A DNA stretch of 64,000 nucleotides from Siphlonurus alternatus (taxonomy: Eukaryota > Arthropoda > Insecta > Ephemeroptera > Siphlonuridae). This document shows, piece after piece, positions 20,567 to 31,221 of this stretch. Position numbers and translations under genes: made by a program. Position 1 is the first letter of the stretch; each line of letters starts with the position of its first letter. The notes beneath the pieces were generated by a model, which worked only from the letters and a program-made list of their open reading frames with translations, searched no databases and was not told the origin of the DNA. The stretch spans positions 9,910,733 through 9,974,732 of the forward strand of contig OX463778.1 in assembly GCA_949825025.1 (NCBI GenBank). The letters run 5' to 3'.

Positions 20567-21335
20567 AATTGCTTCGAATATTAAGAAAACAGCATTGCTT
20601 AGAGCGGGGAGAATGCAGGTTTACCTGCTGGCTGAGGTCTCGCGCTGACGTCACAACAGCCGCAGCCGCTCCTTGCCCCTGCCGAGTAACCGCGCGGTCA
20701 AAAAGCTCACTTACCACCACCTTACAAACCTCTATACACCTTGGGTCTTCCTTCTCTTCTTTCTTCATGTTGCCAGGCAACGAGTCAAGTTCCGCAGTTA
20801 ATGCTGAGCATCTAAATAGATGCCCTCTGTCTTGAGGTTCATTAGTTGTATTAAGGGTAAGGTAACGCCACCAATGTTAAAAAAATCCCCCACACATAAA
20901 TTCTGAAAAAAATTTAAAATGTTCTCCTCTACACCCCCTATCAGTAGCTAAAATATCAGGTATACAAATTCGATCTAGTTTTTGAGTTATGAATTTTTAA
21001 AGTTGACTACTTTAACATGGAGAAATGGAACTCCCATGTTAAATTAGTCAACTTTAAAAATTCATAACTCAAAAACTAGATCGTATTTGTATACCTGATA
21101 TTTTAGCTACTGATAGGGGGTGTAGAGGAGAACATTTTAAATATTTTTCAGATTTTTTGTGTGAGGGACTTTTTTTAACATTGGTGGCGTTACCTTACCC
21201 TTAAACCATTTTACTTCTAGCAAGCCAATAGAGAAAAGACTCTTTCTCTTCTCTCTTCATGTTGCCAGGCAATAAGTCAAGTTCTGTAGTTAATGCAGAG
21301 CATCTAAACAGATGCCCTCTGTCTTGAGGAAAGTA
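20567..21335. repeat. Dispersed repeat split by a TTAA element
   Basis: 20588-20760 is the inverted partner of 17541-17735. An 85-bp segment (TTCATGTTGCCAGGCAA to GATGCCCTCTGTCTTGAGG) occurs at about 20764-20836 and again at about 21256-21330, on either side of the element at 20851-21204. Open frames over it on either strand lack gene character. Confidence 0.5.
20851..21204. mobile_element. TTAAGGGTAAGGTAAC foldback, best copy, 354 bp
   Basis: Ends are TTAAGGGTAAGGTAACGCC and GGCGTTACCTTACCCTTAA, flanked by TTAA on both sides. The arms (GTTCTCCTCTACACCCCCTA, GATCTAGTTTTTGAGTTATG) pair nearly perfectly around CATGGAGAAATGGAACTCCCATG. A TTAA duplication implies a piggyBac- or Kolobok-type transposase acting in trans. 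It would fold into a hairpin of about 170 bp if transcribed. Confidence 0.8.
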
Positions 21336-21638
21336 CTGTACAGTACATGAATTCTTCTTTCCCATTTCTCTCATAACACAACAACAAAGATCAAAATTTG
21401 ATAATTTTTTTCTTTACTGTTAGCCAATTCAATTAAATTTTGTGATTCATAAACACTAACTTTAAATTTAAAGAATCAAAAGTGTCTTGCTTTGTAGATG
21501 CTATGATCTATGACTGGTTACTGACAATTCATTCATATATTACTGTCCACTGTTCTTGAAAACCACAACAATGCATGTCACTCTGGCCTAGATCACAAGA
21601 AAGTCATTTCACTCAGGTGACGAGACACCGTTGAGCGG

Positions 21639-24258
21639 TTAGCCAGCCAGGGGGTTGGCATGGATGGTGATGCTGTTGATTCTGATGTCTGTTATGGGGC
21701 GGTAGTTCTTGGGGTTCACTGGGATCTTCTCCAACTCATCTAGAGTCTCAAGACCATCAATCACTCTGGAACAAAACAAATGTCGGTCAGTGTGATAGAT
21801 AACTAGGTAAGATATTTAGATGTACATGTTGTACGGTACACATTCAAATATAAATTTCCAATCCGGCTATACATTACCATGGCCGGATAAGACATTTTTA
21901 TTTGAATGGAGTGTACATAAACACAGATATAATGTTGTACCAAAGGGAGACTTAAATTTGTCTTATTGTTTACATTGTATATCTGCAATGATGTGTATTG
22001 AATTTGTGGAGTGAAAATCAGTCACTGTTTTTCTTCTCATCACTCATGTTTGTATATATACCGTGCTGTAATTATTGAATATTGTTATTTTAATTATTTT
22101 AATTGTGGTATTTTGATGTTTGTCTATGGTTGTATTGGCGTCATAAAGTTAGTGTGCCCCCTAGTAGTAACTGCTGGAACTACGTGCGTCTGGCGAGGAT
22201 TGCTGTATATGATTAACATTGTAAAATCATGTAAATGCTCTATCAGTAGCCACAGCATAATTTTATAGAAGTGACAACACCATAATTAGTTGTCAAACAC
22301 TTTCAGACAAATATAAAAAAATATTTTAACTTCGTAAGTGATTTCTTTCCTATATATTTGATAATTTTTGTGATTCTCCCCATGCTATAGGTATTGCCGT
22401 ATCCTCTATACAAAGAGCAAAATTTGCAGACGTCAGCGCCATCTCTTGGTCCTTTATGTCCTCTATTACTATTTTTTTTTTTTTTTTACAGCTTTTTCAA
22501 TTTTGTTTAGTATGTACATGTAGTCACAATGTATCAACTGATATTTAATGTTAAATAAATAAATAAAAAATACCTTGATGCAGGCGCGGATCCAGGGAGG
22601 GGGGGGGGCTGCCGTTCCCCCCCCCTCGAAAATCTGTATTTAACATGGGCAGTATAGGCATTTCCCCTACTCCAATTTTTTTTTTAACATTGGCCTAATG
22701 AAGGCAGCCCCCCCACCAAAATTTTTTTCTGGATGCGGGCGCCTGCCTTGATGCAAAACGTCGTTTATGACATCACCCATAAGAACTGTGTATAGACATT
22801 TTTAAGTCCCCCTTCAGTACATCAGTCAGCAAAATATACTCAGTCTTCATTTATTCCTCGTCAGGAAAATTTTCTTCATAAGCACAATTTTTTCTCAGTA
22901 ATTATTTTAACATTTTAATTTTGAAAACATCTCCTACCCCTTATTTAGAGCTTTTCTTGAACTTCTTTTTGTCTAAAATCCTATAGTACTTTAATACTAA
23001 ATTGCAATTTTGGACAGTGGGAACACTATCTAAGCCAAAACAACAAAATAATTATTTTTCATACAGTACAACAGAATTATATTTTACTGTTTAACATTTA
23101 AAAATAGTAGTGACTTAAATATGACTGTATAATAACTACATGAATAAATTGAATAAATTAAAAAAAAAAAAAAATACCCTATACAATGGGTTACCATAAT
23201 AATAATTATGAGGTACTAACTGGTAAGTATTTTGTAATAATTTTTTGTCATCACAAGCTATTATAGGGTATTTTTTTTAAATTACAAATTTATTCAATTT
23301 ATTCATGTAGTTATACAGTCATATTTATGTCACTACTATTTTTAAATATTAAACAGTAAAATATTAATTATGTTGTACTATATGAAAAATAATTATTTTG
23401 AATGAATTACATCAAATACTAATACACATTGATCTCAGCTTATTTTAAATTTTGTCAAAGTCAGACACCACTCAAGTCAAACTGAGGTCGCAGGTCAACT
23501 CACTTGCCGAAGACGGTGAACTTGAGGTCGAGGTGAGGCTGAGGTCCATACGCCAGGAAGAACTGGCTGGCGTTGGTGTTGGCTCCACTGTTGGCCATGG
23601 ACAGTGTACCTCGGGCATCGTGCTGCAATTCATATTAATTTATTATACATCACGAACAATTGAACAACAAGTCAGAGGCAGCAGGAAACAAACAGTACAT
23701 AATAGACTTGACACAAACAATTGATTGCCATGTAATTAAACAATCTCTAATCAAACAAAACACAGCAAGGACGCAGTCAATCTAGTGGTAAAAAAGATTC
23801 AACTGCACACGGCGATCGTCTTTTGCTTTATGCCATCCAGACATACGGCTAGACATGTCTCAAAGCTAGGCGCCCAAGAGTCTACAGGTATAGTGCACAG
23901 CCCAGTTTTGGATTTTAGCCCTGATTTGGTTCCGACCTGCTTTTAGGCTCCTTATAGGCAAAAAAAGGAAATTGTAACTGATTAACCAAACCCTCACTTC
24001 CATGAAAATAACAACTGCAATACCTTGATAATTTTTTTACTGGTTGAAAAAAAATCAAAAACGAATAAAAACAGGGTTTTTAACAAATAATTCGTTTTTA
24101 TTTTTTCTTAACTAGTAAAAAAAAATCACGGTATTGCAGTTGTTATTTTTATGAAAAGGCTGATTTGGTTAATGGGTTAAAATTTTATTTTTTTACTTTT
24201 TTTGGCTATAAGGAGTCCAAAAGCAGGCCTGGACCAAAACCGGAACATTTTTTTTTCA

Positions 24259-24303
<45 letters not shown>

Positions 24304-25578
24304 CAAAGAGATGGAACTGCAATTATGATAAACTCAATTGCTACATTTTATTGAACATGTTAATAATTTTTTCGAAATTTTAAGAACCCTAAATATGTTA
24401 GATAAAAATTGTTAAAAGTGCGAAATGTCTTAAGGGGGTCCGTTACTGGGCTAGGTGGTGTACACTAATCTAAAACTGTGACAGTTACCTTAATTTCATC
24501 TCGGAACTCGTCCTCAAACTTTCTGCCCCAGATGGAGTTCCCGCCTTTGCCAGTGTTGGTGGGGTCGCCAGTCTGTACGATGAAGCCCTTGATGTTGCGA
24601 TGGAAAATGCAGCCATTGTAGTAGTCGCTGGCACACAGAGCCAGGAAATTCTGCAAACAAACAACATGTGTAAGTACAGCGACTTTTTGGAAATTCTTCA
24701 TTTAATGTTAGGACCGTGATGGACACAACATTTATTATGTGGACCAGTACAACAACAATATTTAAATATGATGGTAACAGATAAAAACTGTCTGCCTATC
24801 ATCTTGCCCTCAAGTTTTTGTTTAGCACTAAAACAGAGTTGGTTGACCTTTTAGAAAGATGATACACATAAATAGAAAAAAGGTTTTTGAATAAAATAAC
24901 ACTACTGGTACATATAGAATATATATGCATACGTACTAGCTGTGTAGTTTCAATGCAGCCACTTGAGATAGACTGAATCATAGCCGAGCAATGCAAAAAT
25001 ACAGTACAGTATCATATGAACATCAACAAAAGCAGCAGTCATTCTATCAATATTAACGAAGCAGTTGCCATATTAGGGTGTCATGCAGTATATAGCGATC
25101 CATCAAATTTCTAGTCTGGGGGGAGAGGAGAGGTATGCATTTTAAAAATTGGGAACAAACTTTCTGGCTCTCTACGCCGGTCGATGATGGTTTATAATCT
25201 ACCGGTTTTGCCTCAGTATGATATATGCATACCCCCTTCCTCAACATAAACCCCCATCCTTAGAGGGAAAAAGGCAAGTCAGAGAAAAAAATTGTGTGAA
25301 TGCAGATGCACTTTTTTATACTGTATTTAATAAACTGTATGCAAACAAGTTTATTTAAATAACTGCGATTTAATATTACTGTTGTTTTTGTTTTCTTCTA
25401 TAAAAATTAAGTCTTACCTCACAAGATTTCGGGCAATACTCGCAGAAAAGTTCGATCTTTAGGTCACCAACATCTGTATGAAGAGTCACAGACTGAAAAC
25501 ACAAAAATGTCGATTACAATACACTTTAAATACAAAATTTTTACACACAGGTTAGTAATTATATTCCCTTCTTACCAT
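21639..25578 (-). CDS. PPIL3: Peptidyl-prolyl cis-trans isomerase-like 3 (cyclophilin)
   Basis: Five coding exons, in transcription order: 25576-25578 (ATG only), 25418-25492, 24489-24650, 23504-23622, 21639-21765. All have GT/AG borders and matching phases; together they give 161 aa, the known length of PPIL3. The protein starts [20 protein letters not shown] and holds the cyclophilin core [15 protein letters not shown], with the catalytic Arg of the FHR motif, then [33 protein letters not shown] and [21 protein letters not shown]3 is a single-domain cyclophilin associated with the spliceosome, isomerising X-Pro bonds; that role is known from the family, not shown here. Introns 3 and 4 hold foldback and hAT-like elements. 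The start codon sits directly against the first donor (ATG|GTAAGA). Confidence 0.95.
22581..22745. mobile_element. CAGGCGCGGATCC G-rich hAT-like MITE, copy 1
   Basis: Starts CAGGCGCGGATCCAGGG and ends GGATGCGGGCGCCTG. An exact 8-bp duplication CCTTGATG flanks it (22573-22580 and 22746-22753). The interior carries G and C runs of 7-10 and the family word TTTAACATTGGCCT. It lies in PPIL3 intron 4. Confidence 0.8.
23040..23402. repeat. Foldback in PPIL3 intron 4
   Basis: ACAAAATAATTATTTTTCATA at the left pairs with TATGAAAAATAATTATTTTG at the right; further in, TTTTTAAAAATAGTAGTGAC and GACTGTATAA pair with their mirror images. The centre near 23215 is the non-paired GTACTAACTGG. Non-coding. Confidence 0.65.
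23875..24463. repeat. Foldback plus T50 tract in PPIL3 intron 3
   Basis: CCCTGATTTGGTTCCGACCTGC.. and TTGCAGTTGTTATTTT-type arms face each other around 24075. A poly(T) run of about 50 follows (24251-24300). The right edge GGGGGTCCGTTACTGGGCTA (about 24434-24453) matches the right terminal repeat of the element at 31222-32795. Confidence 0.55.
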
Positions 25579-26342
25579 TTCAACTTTAATTTACACTTCT
25601 TTTTCTCATAAAAGCAGTCAAAACAATAAAAATTCAACGAGAAAAATATTTATCGTGTTTTCTTTAACCGGCGTTTTACGATCAGCTGTTTTTAAAAATA
25701 GCGCGAAAAGCGGAAAAAATACAAATTTTGGAAGATTGATTCAAGGATTTTGTATGTACATACCAAGGATTTACATATAAAATCCTTGGTACATACATAC
25801 ATACAAAATCCTTGGATTGATTGCATCTTGCATCCCATGGAGGAAATAGACTCTATAATTTATCCATGTTGCATCCAGATGAGACCCTGGATTGTATCAA
25901 TGCCCACTTCATCAGTGGGTGGAGTGGGCATTGATTGCATCCATGGATATAATAAATTATAGATTTTATTAAATTATGTAATTTCTTCATGATTGCATCT
26001 TAGAATAAAAAATTATTTTCATAGTTGTTGAAATTAATTTTATTTAATTTAAAATTTAATTTTAATAATAAATCATTATACGTACGTACCGTTTACTTTT
26101 TTGATCATTTGTAAATTATATATACTCCACTCAAGGATTTTGTATGTACAAAATCCTTGACTAAGGATTTTGTATGTACAAAATCCTTGACTCCACTCCG
26201 TTTATTAGCATTTTTAAAAATTGAATTTAACAAATTGAAATTCATTATGGGTTAAATTATAAATAAATTCAGAGACCCTAATATTCAGGCATATCATATA
26301 TAGCGTCCTGAATTCTATGCTACAGGTCTCTGCAATAGATTA

Positions 26343-26384
<42 letters not shown>

Positions 26385-26442
26385 ATAAACGTGACAAACC
26401 ACTGTACTAAAATAACAAAATATTATTTATTATAGAGTCCTT

Positions 26443-26496
<54 letters not shown>

Positions 26497-27152
26497 AAAT
26501 AATATATTATTCAAAAATAACTTAATGCAGCATGTTTTTATATTTTATACCTACAGAATCACTAATATACCGCCCTAATTAAAAAATAATTTAATAAAAT
26601 GGGGATAAAAAATTTACTATACCCACTTATTTGAAATCATTGTTTTAATTCATAAGACAGTTTTCAACAAAATTACATCATTAATTACATCAGATTTAAT
26701 AAATTTATGGCACAATAATATTGGCAGGGACAATTTATCAGTCCTTTTTTGCATTAAAAACCTGCTTGTTTGAGAGTCAAAATTAAATTTACAATAGTTG
26801 ATTATTCATTACAGACTTTTGAATAAAATTATAATTAAAATTCCAACATGGTCGAATCAAGACGTGTTGTGTGATTTAACAGTTTGTCTCAACTGAAGTT
26901 TATTCATATTTCAATTTACAGGTAGGACTTTAGGTAGCTCACTCTACCAGTGGAATCTCGGACTAAAAGTTCTTGATTCTTGCATAGATTAATTATACAG
27001 TATGATACATGCTACAAAATACACTGCACTTTTTAAAATTTACAAGAAAACCCAGCCAAAACAAAACCATTTAATGTGATTGGCAGGGAAGTTTTTAAAG
27101 TGACATTTTAATACATCATCAACTTTTTCAGCAAAAATATGATTTCCAACAA
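25579..27152. other. PPIL3 upstream region; short palindromes and (TA)n
   Basis: No second gene is seen next to the PPIL3 start. At 25745-25812 and 26132-26190 the palindrome AAGGATTTTGTATGTACAAA(ATCCTT) and variants occur several times. 25850-25966 is another foldback around GCCCACTTCATCAGTGGGTG. (TA)n tracts lie at about 26346-26380 and 26447-26492. The rest is plain AT-rich DNA. Confidence 0.5.
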
Positions 27153-27604
27153 TTAAGGGTAAAGTAACACGAATCAGCTGATTTTGTTGTCCCATTTGAT
27201 TACACTATACATGTAACCTTTAGCAAATTCACAAAAATTCTGAAAAAAAAAAATTGAGATACAGACTCAGATACAGATTGAGATTTTAGATTCCTAAAAT
27301 CTAAAATCCATAGAAAAAATTTCAAAATACAATTATTTGAGCCTTTTTTTTTTATTTTTTTTTTTTAAATTAAGTTTTTAGTTTGGCTCTCCATGGGAAA
27401 GCCCTATGCTGAAAAAAAAAAAAAAATAAATAATAATTAAAAAATATTGTCTCGAATAATTATCTTGAATTTTTTTTATGGCTTTTAGGTACTTAAATTT
27501 GTCTGTCAATTTTTTCTCAGAATATTTGTGAATTTGCTAAGGTTAATCAAGTGGACTGCAAAATTAGCTGAATCGACCTTATAAGGGTATACCCTTACCT
27601 TTAA
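27153..27604. mobile_element. TTAAGGGTAAAGTAACACGA-type foldback
   Basis: TTAA flanks both ends (27153-27156, 27601-27604). Left TTAAGGGTAAAGTAACACG faces right AAGGGTATACCCTTACCTTTAA; inner CCTTTAGCAAATTCACAAA faces TTTGTGAATTTGCTAAGG. A half copy of this family begins at 34306. Confidence 0.65.
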
Positions 27605-27811
27605 GGGGGGTCGCAGACAGACTTCGCATCGCATGGTATCGTATGACTTCGTATGATAAAAATTTAGAACCGGTTCTAAATGAGAAACTTATGATGTCAT
27701 ACCATACAATACCATGTAAAGTTGTTTGCGCTCACATACCTGATCGTATGGTTTCTTAATTTTTTTTATCATACACTGCGAAAACATGCGATTTTGTCTG
27801 CGACTAGCCTT
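27605..27811. repeat. GTCGCAGACAGA foldback
   Basis: GGTCGCAGACAGACTTCGCAT faces ATGCGATTTTGTCTGCGAC. A relative with CACACAGAATCGCATGAT lies at about 30905-31130. It abuts the TTAA element on its left. Confidence 0.5.
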
Positions 27812-28092
27812 AATGCTAAAAATAGGAAATAACGTATTAACTCTGTGACACATTTAATGTTTGGCAGGATAATAGATTATCAACAATTTATCAAAAACAG
27901 AACATGGTTGAAAAGAAGTTTTAATAATTTTTATATTTTAATCTAAAGATATAATCTTTTTACAGCAACAACATATTATCAACAGTGATAGTTGACTAAT
28001 GTATTTACGATTCATCAAAAGTTCAACAATCCCAAAATTATTTTTTAAAAAGGCATACAAGCTAGAAGAGTTAGGCTTAAATTCAAATAATT

Positions 28093-28098
28093 TTTATT
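28093..28098 (-). promoter_or_regulatory. Polyadenylation signal for the ankyrin/SOCS gene
   Basis: AATAAA on the minus strand, about 250 bases after the stop codon at 28352. This is a plausible 3' UTR length; no other AATAAA was noted nearer the stop. Confidence 0.45.
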
Positions 28099-28351
28099 TC
28101 CATAATCTCCTACAATCAAAAGTATTATACAATAATACAATATCTTGAGGTTCCAGAAACGTCAAATATCACTCACACACAACACATATAATAATAAAAA
28201 TAAAAAACACTGAAAATTGTCAGTCTAAATGTTGCCACTGAATAATACACTTATCAACAACAAATTCTTTAAACTTAATTGAGAACATTTTTACATCACA
28301 TATGCACTTTTAAAAGGAACATCAATTCAATGTTTTTAATTTTCATCATCA

Positions 28352-30163
28352 CTATTCACTATCAATTTCAACAACTTTGTTGTGACTAACAAACAGTAAC
28401 TCGTCCCTCAGTGAATGTGGAATGTACAGAGATTCTATCAAGGTCGGTAGACTCATGCCAAACTCAGACTTTCTCTCAAACAAATAATTTCTGGTCGCAA
28501 ATTTTGCTAAACATTGCAAACTACTTGGATTTTGATACAATGGGACAATTTTCTTTTTCTCATCTTCTGAACTACCAATCAATTTTTCAAGTTGCTTAAC
28601 ATATTTGCTACCGGTACCTGTTGGCCAACCAAATTCAATAAAAATATCAAACCATTGATTTAATGTTTTAATTGATTTATTTGGAAGTACGAGAAGTAAC
28701 AAAATTGGAGGTTGGGGCCAATATCTTAACAGATATTTTGTTGTTGTCACTATGTCAGACACAAATGACAGTGCTAATGCATCAGGGACTTGTAATTCAT
28801 TTCTAGTTCCAATGTGAATTGAGTTTTCCTCACAAATTTGATTTGACATGGACATATCATTGACATCACATCCGTATTGGACAAGGAGTCTCACAACTTC
28901 TAATAATTTGTACTGGTAGTATGACGAAGAACGCCAGGGTTTCAAAAAGAAGCAAGTAAGTGCAGATAAAGCCCCATTTGTGTGATTTAAAGGGAACTTT
29001 TCTTGCAGTAATATTTCAAGACATTTCATCATTTGATCAAAATCATCATTTGAAAAACTTGTTATTCGAAAGTTGCGATCAAGAAAGAAACCTACTAATC
29101 CACAATTGATACCGCTTGGGTATAATTCAACTATTAATAATTTATCTACCAAATGGGGATGGTTCATAAAAAGTTTTAAAATTTTTGGATTTATATTACG
29201 TTGTAATACATAATATAAAGGATGTTCACTGGGTATTTCTTTATCAAATACATATCTATTAATAGATTCATGATTTAATAAAAGTTCAAGTATTTCTACA
29301 TAATTTTGACCACTAGCATACAGAAATAGAGGCATCAAATGACTAACCATGGGATCTGCTCCATACTCGAGCAATTTCGCAACATTTTTCGGTTCACCAA
29401 ATCTAACTGCATGCTCAATACAAGATATTTCTGCATAATTACTATGTAAAACATCAGCTTTATTTTTTATCAATAATTCAAGGCAATCTTCACAAGATGT
29501 TTCAGTCGCATGGAACAGCGGACTACTGCTATCTTTATCAAGTACATTAACTAATTCTGGATCTTTCTCAACAATAAATTTTAAAAATTCACATCTGTTT
29601 GGCATTGTAGCTATGTGCAGGACTGTACGTCCCATGTTATCTTGTTTGTCAATTTTAGCACCGTAATTTAATAACAATTTAAACTCTTTAAATCTATTAC
29701 AAGCAATAGCTTGATGAAGGATGGTGTATCCATTTTCTGTATGAACATCTGCTCCATTTTCAATTAAAATTTTAATTATTTTACTAACATATCCATCTTC
29801 AATTTTATTAATATCATCTTCCATGGTTAATGCTTCAAATAAGGCAGTTTCTTTATATCGATTTTTCATATTTACAGTGTTCTTAAACTCGCACAATATT
29901 TTGATAATGTTTAAATCAACCTTAAACCTACAGGCCAGATGAAGAGGGGTTTCCTGTGATTCATTTTCTTGCTCCGTCAACAAAGGATACTCATCAACAA
30001 TTAGACGAACACATTTGACGTTGTTGCCGTTCACAGCCTTATGTAGGACGTTGCATTCCATTTCATCAACGTAGGAGAAGAGTTGGTCTTTGTATTCAGA
30101 TTCCAACAGAGATTTCAGAGCCTTAATGTCCCCGTTACTAGCTGCGACGAATGCAGCGTCCAT
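28352..30163 (-). CDS. Ankyrin-repeat protein with SOCS-box-like C-terminus (ASB-like), 603 aa
   Basis: One uninterrupted coding exon, entered through an acceptor TTTTTCACAG| at 30172; the start is the ATG 8 bases later (MDAAFVAASNGDIKALKSLL). Residues 1 to about 340 hold roughly eight or nine ankyrin repeats, seen as NVLHKAV, TPLHLACRF, TILHQAIA, TVLHIATM, PLFHATE and the LLLNYGAKID / LLEYGADP helices. A helical middle region follows. Residues about 547-592 match a SOCS box: SLQCLAKFATRNYL, then IESLYIPHSLRDELLF. ASB proteins use this box to dock Elongin B/C and Cullin-5 and present substrates for ubiquitination. The conserved Cys of the BC box is Ala here and the Cul5-box LPxP is weak, so the assignment is by similarity of layout. 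A 5' UTR exon further upstream is implied but not placed. Confidence 0.85.
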   Translation of the reverse strand: MDAAFVAASNGDIKALKSLLESEYKDQLFSYVDEMECNVLHKAVNGNNVKCVRLIVDEYPLLTEQENESQETPLHLACRFKVDLNIIKILCEFKNTVNMKNRYKETALFEALTMEDDINKIEDGYVSKIIKILIENGADVHTENGYTILHQAIACNRFKEFKLLLNYGAKIDKQDNMGRTVLHIATMPNRCEFLKFIVEKDPELVNVLDKDSSSPLFHATETSCEDCLELLIKNKADVLHSNYAEISCIEHAVRFGEPKNVAKLLEYGADPMVSHLMPLFLYASGQNYVEILELLLNHESINRYVFDKEIPSEHPLYYVLQRNINPKILKLFMNHPHLVDKLLIVELYPSGINCGLVGFFLDRNFRITSFSNDDFDQMMKCLEILLQEKFPLNHTNGALSALTCFFLKPWRSSSYYQYKLLEVVRLLVQYGCDVNDMSMSNQICEENSIHIGTRNELQVPDALALSFVSDIVTTTKYLLRYWPQPPILLLLVLPNKSIKTLNQWFDIFIEFGWPTGTGSKYVKQLEKLIGSSEDEKKKIVPLYQNPSSLQCLAKFATRNYLFERKSEFGMSLPTLIESLYIPHSLRDELLFVSHNKVVEIDSE

Positions 30164-30171
30164 CTTGAGAT

Positions 30172-31221
30172 CTGTGAAAAAATGCAACATTTAGTCAAAA
30201 TATCTTATTTTAAGGAAGGGGGGGGGGGCATGTACAGTCTAACAAGCAAGAGTTGATGCTTGCAATTTTCTGGAAGTGACGCATGTTCTACTAATTTTCA
30301 CTTTCGATCGCGAGGTAAATAAAAGTGGAAAAATGTCAATTATAATAATAATAATAATAATAATAATAAAGGGCTTTATTTATAAAAAAGGCGTAGTCAG
30401 GACTAGACAGTCCTATCAACTAAACCCAAAACATCATATAATACAATACATTACAATAACTGAGACATTAGATAAGATAATTATATAATAGTTATTGATG
30501 TTTTTATAATATACAGAAAAAATTGCTTCTAAATACATCACAATATATAAAAATTAATTCAAATCACAAGAATAAAAAATATCAAAAATACGCCAATCAG
30601 TTTTACATTTAAAATTTAATACATATTGTATAAATCTATAACATACTTTTTAGCAAACTTGTTTTAAGGGAATTATGTCCCTTCCAGAAAATTTCAGGTA
30701 CCAACTCTCGCTTGTTAGACGTTATCATGCAATGCTTCTTCTCATGTACTTCAGAGTCAGTTCAGAGGAGGGCGGTGGATGGGGGTTGTAAAATTTTTAA
30801 AGGATTTTGGGTCCTAACTGGATTTCCAATCCTCTCTCTCTTGTGCTCTGGACTGTGTTAAAGGTTTAGAAGATCTTGAAGTGACGTCTATCGCCTGTTC
30901 TCTCTTCAACTAAAGAGCTGTCTCACACAGAATCGCATGATTTCTCAGCATATGAAGAAAAAATTAAGAACCTAGCTATGCGGTCATATTATGTACACGA
31001 GCAAACAGCTTCGTTTCGTATTGCATGTGATTGTATGTTTCTCAATTGGAACTGGTTTTAAAATTTTATTATCATACAAAGTCATAAAATAATACACGAT
31101 GCAATGTGCAACCCCTCTTAGGATTGAGAATTTTTTTTAAGCATTTTTTTTTTTTATTCTTATTATTTATGATGATCAATTTGATGATTATACAGTAATG
31201 CATAAATAAAATTAATATCCC
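30172..31221. other. Non-coding, upstream of the ankyrin gene
   Basis: Contains a G run (30219-30227), an (ATA)n tract (30341-30369), and a foldback related to 27605-27811 at about 30905-31130. Probably part of a 5' intron of the ankyrin/SOCS gene. No exon supported. Confidence 0.4.
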
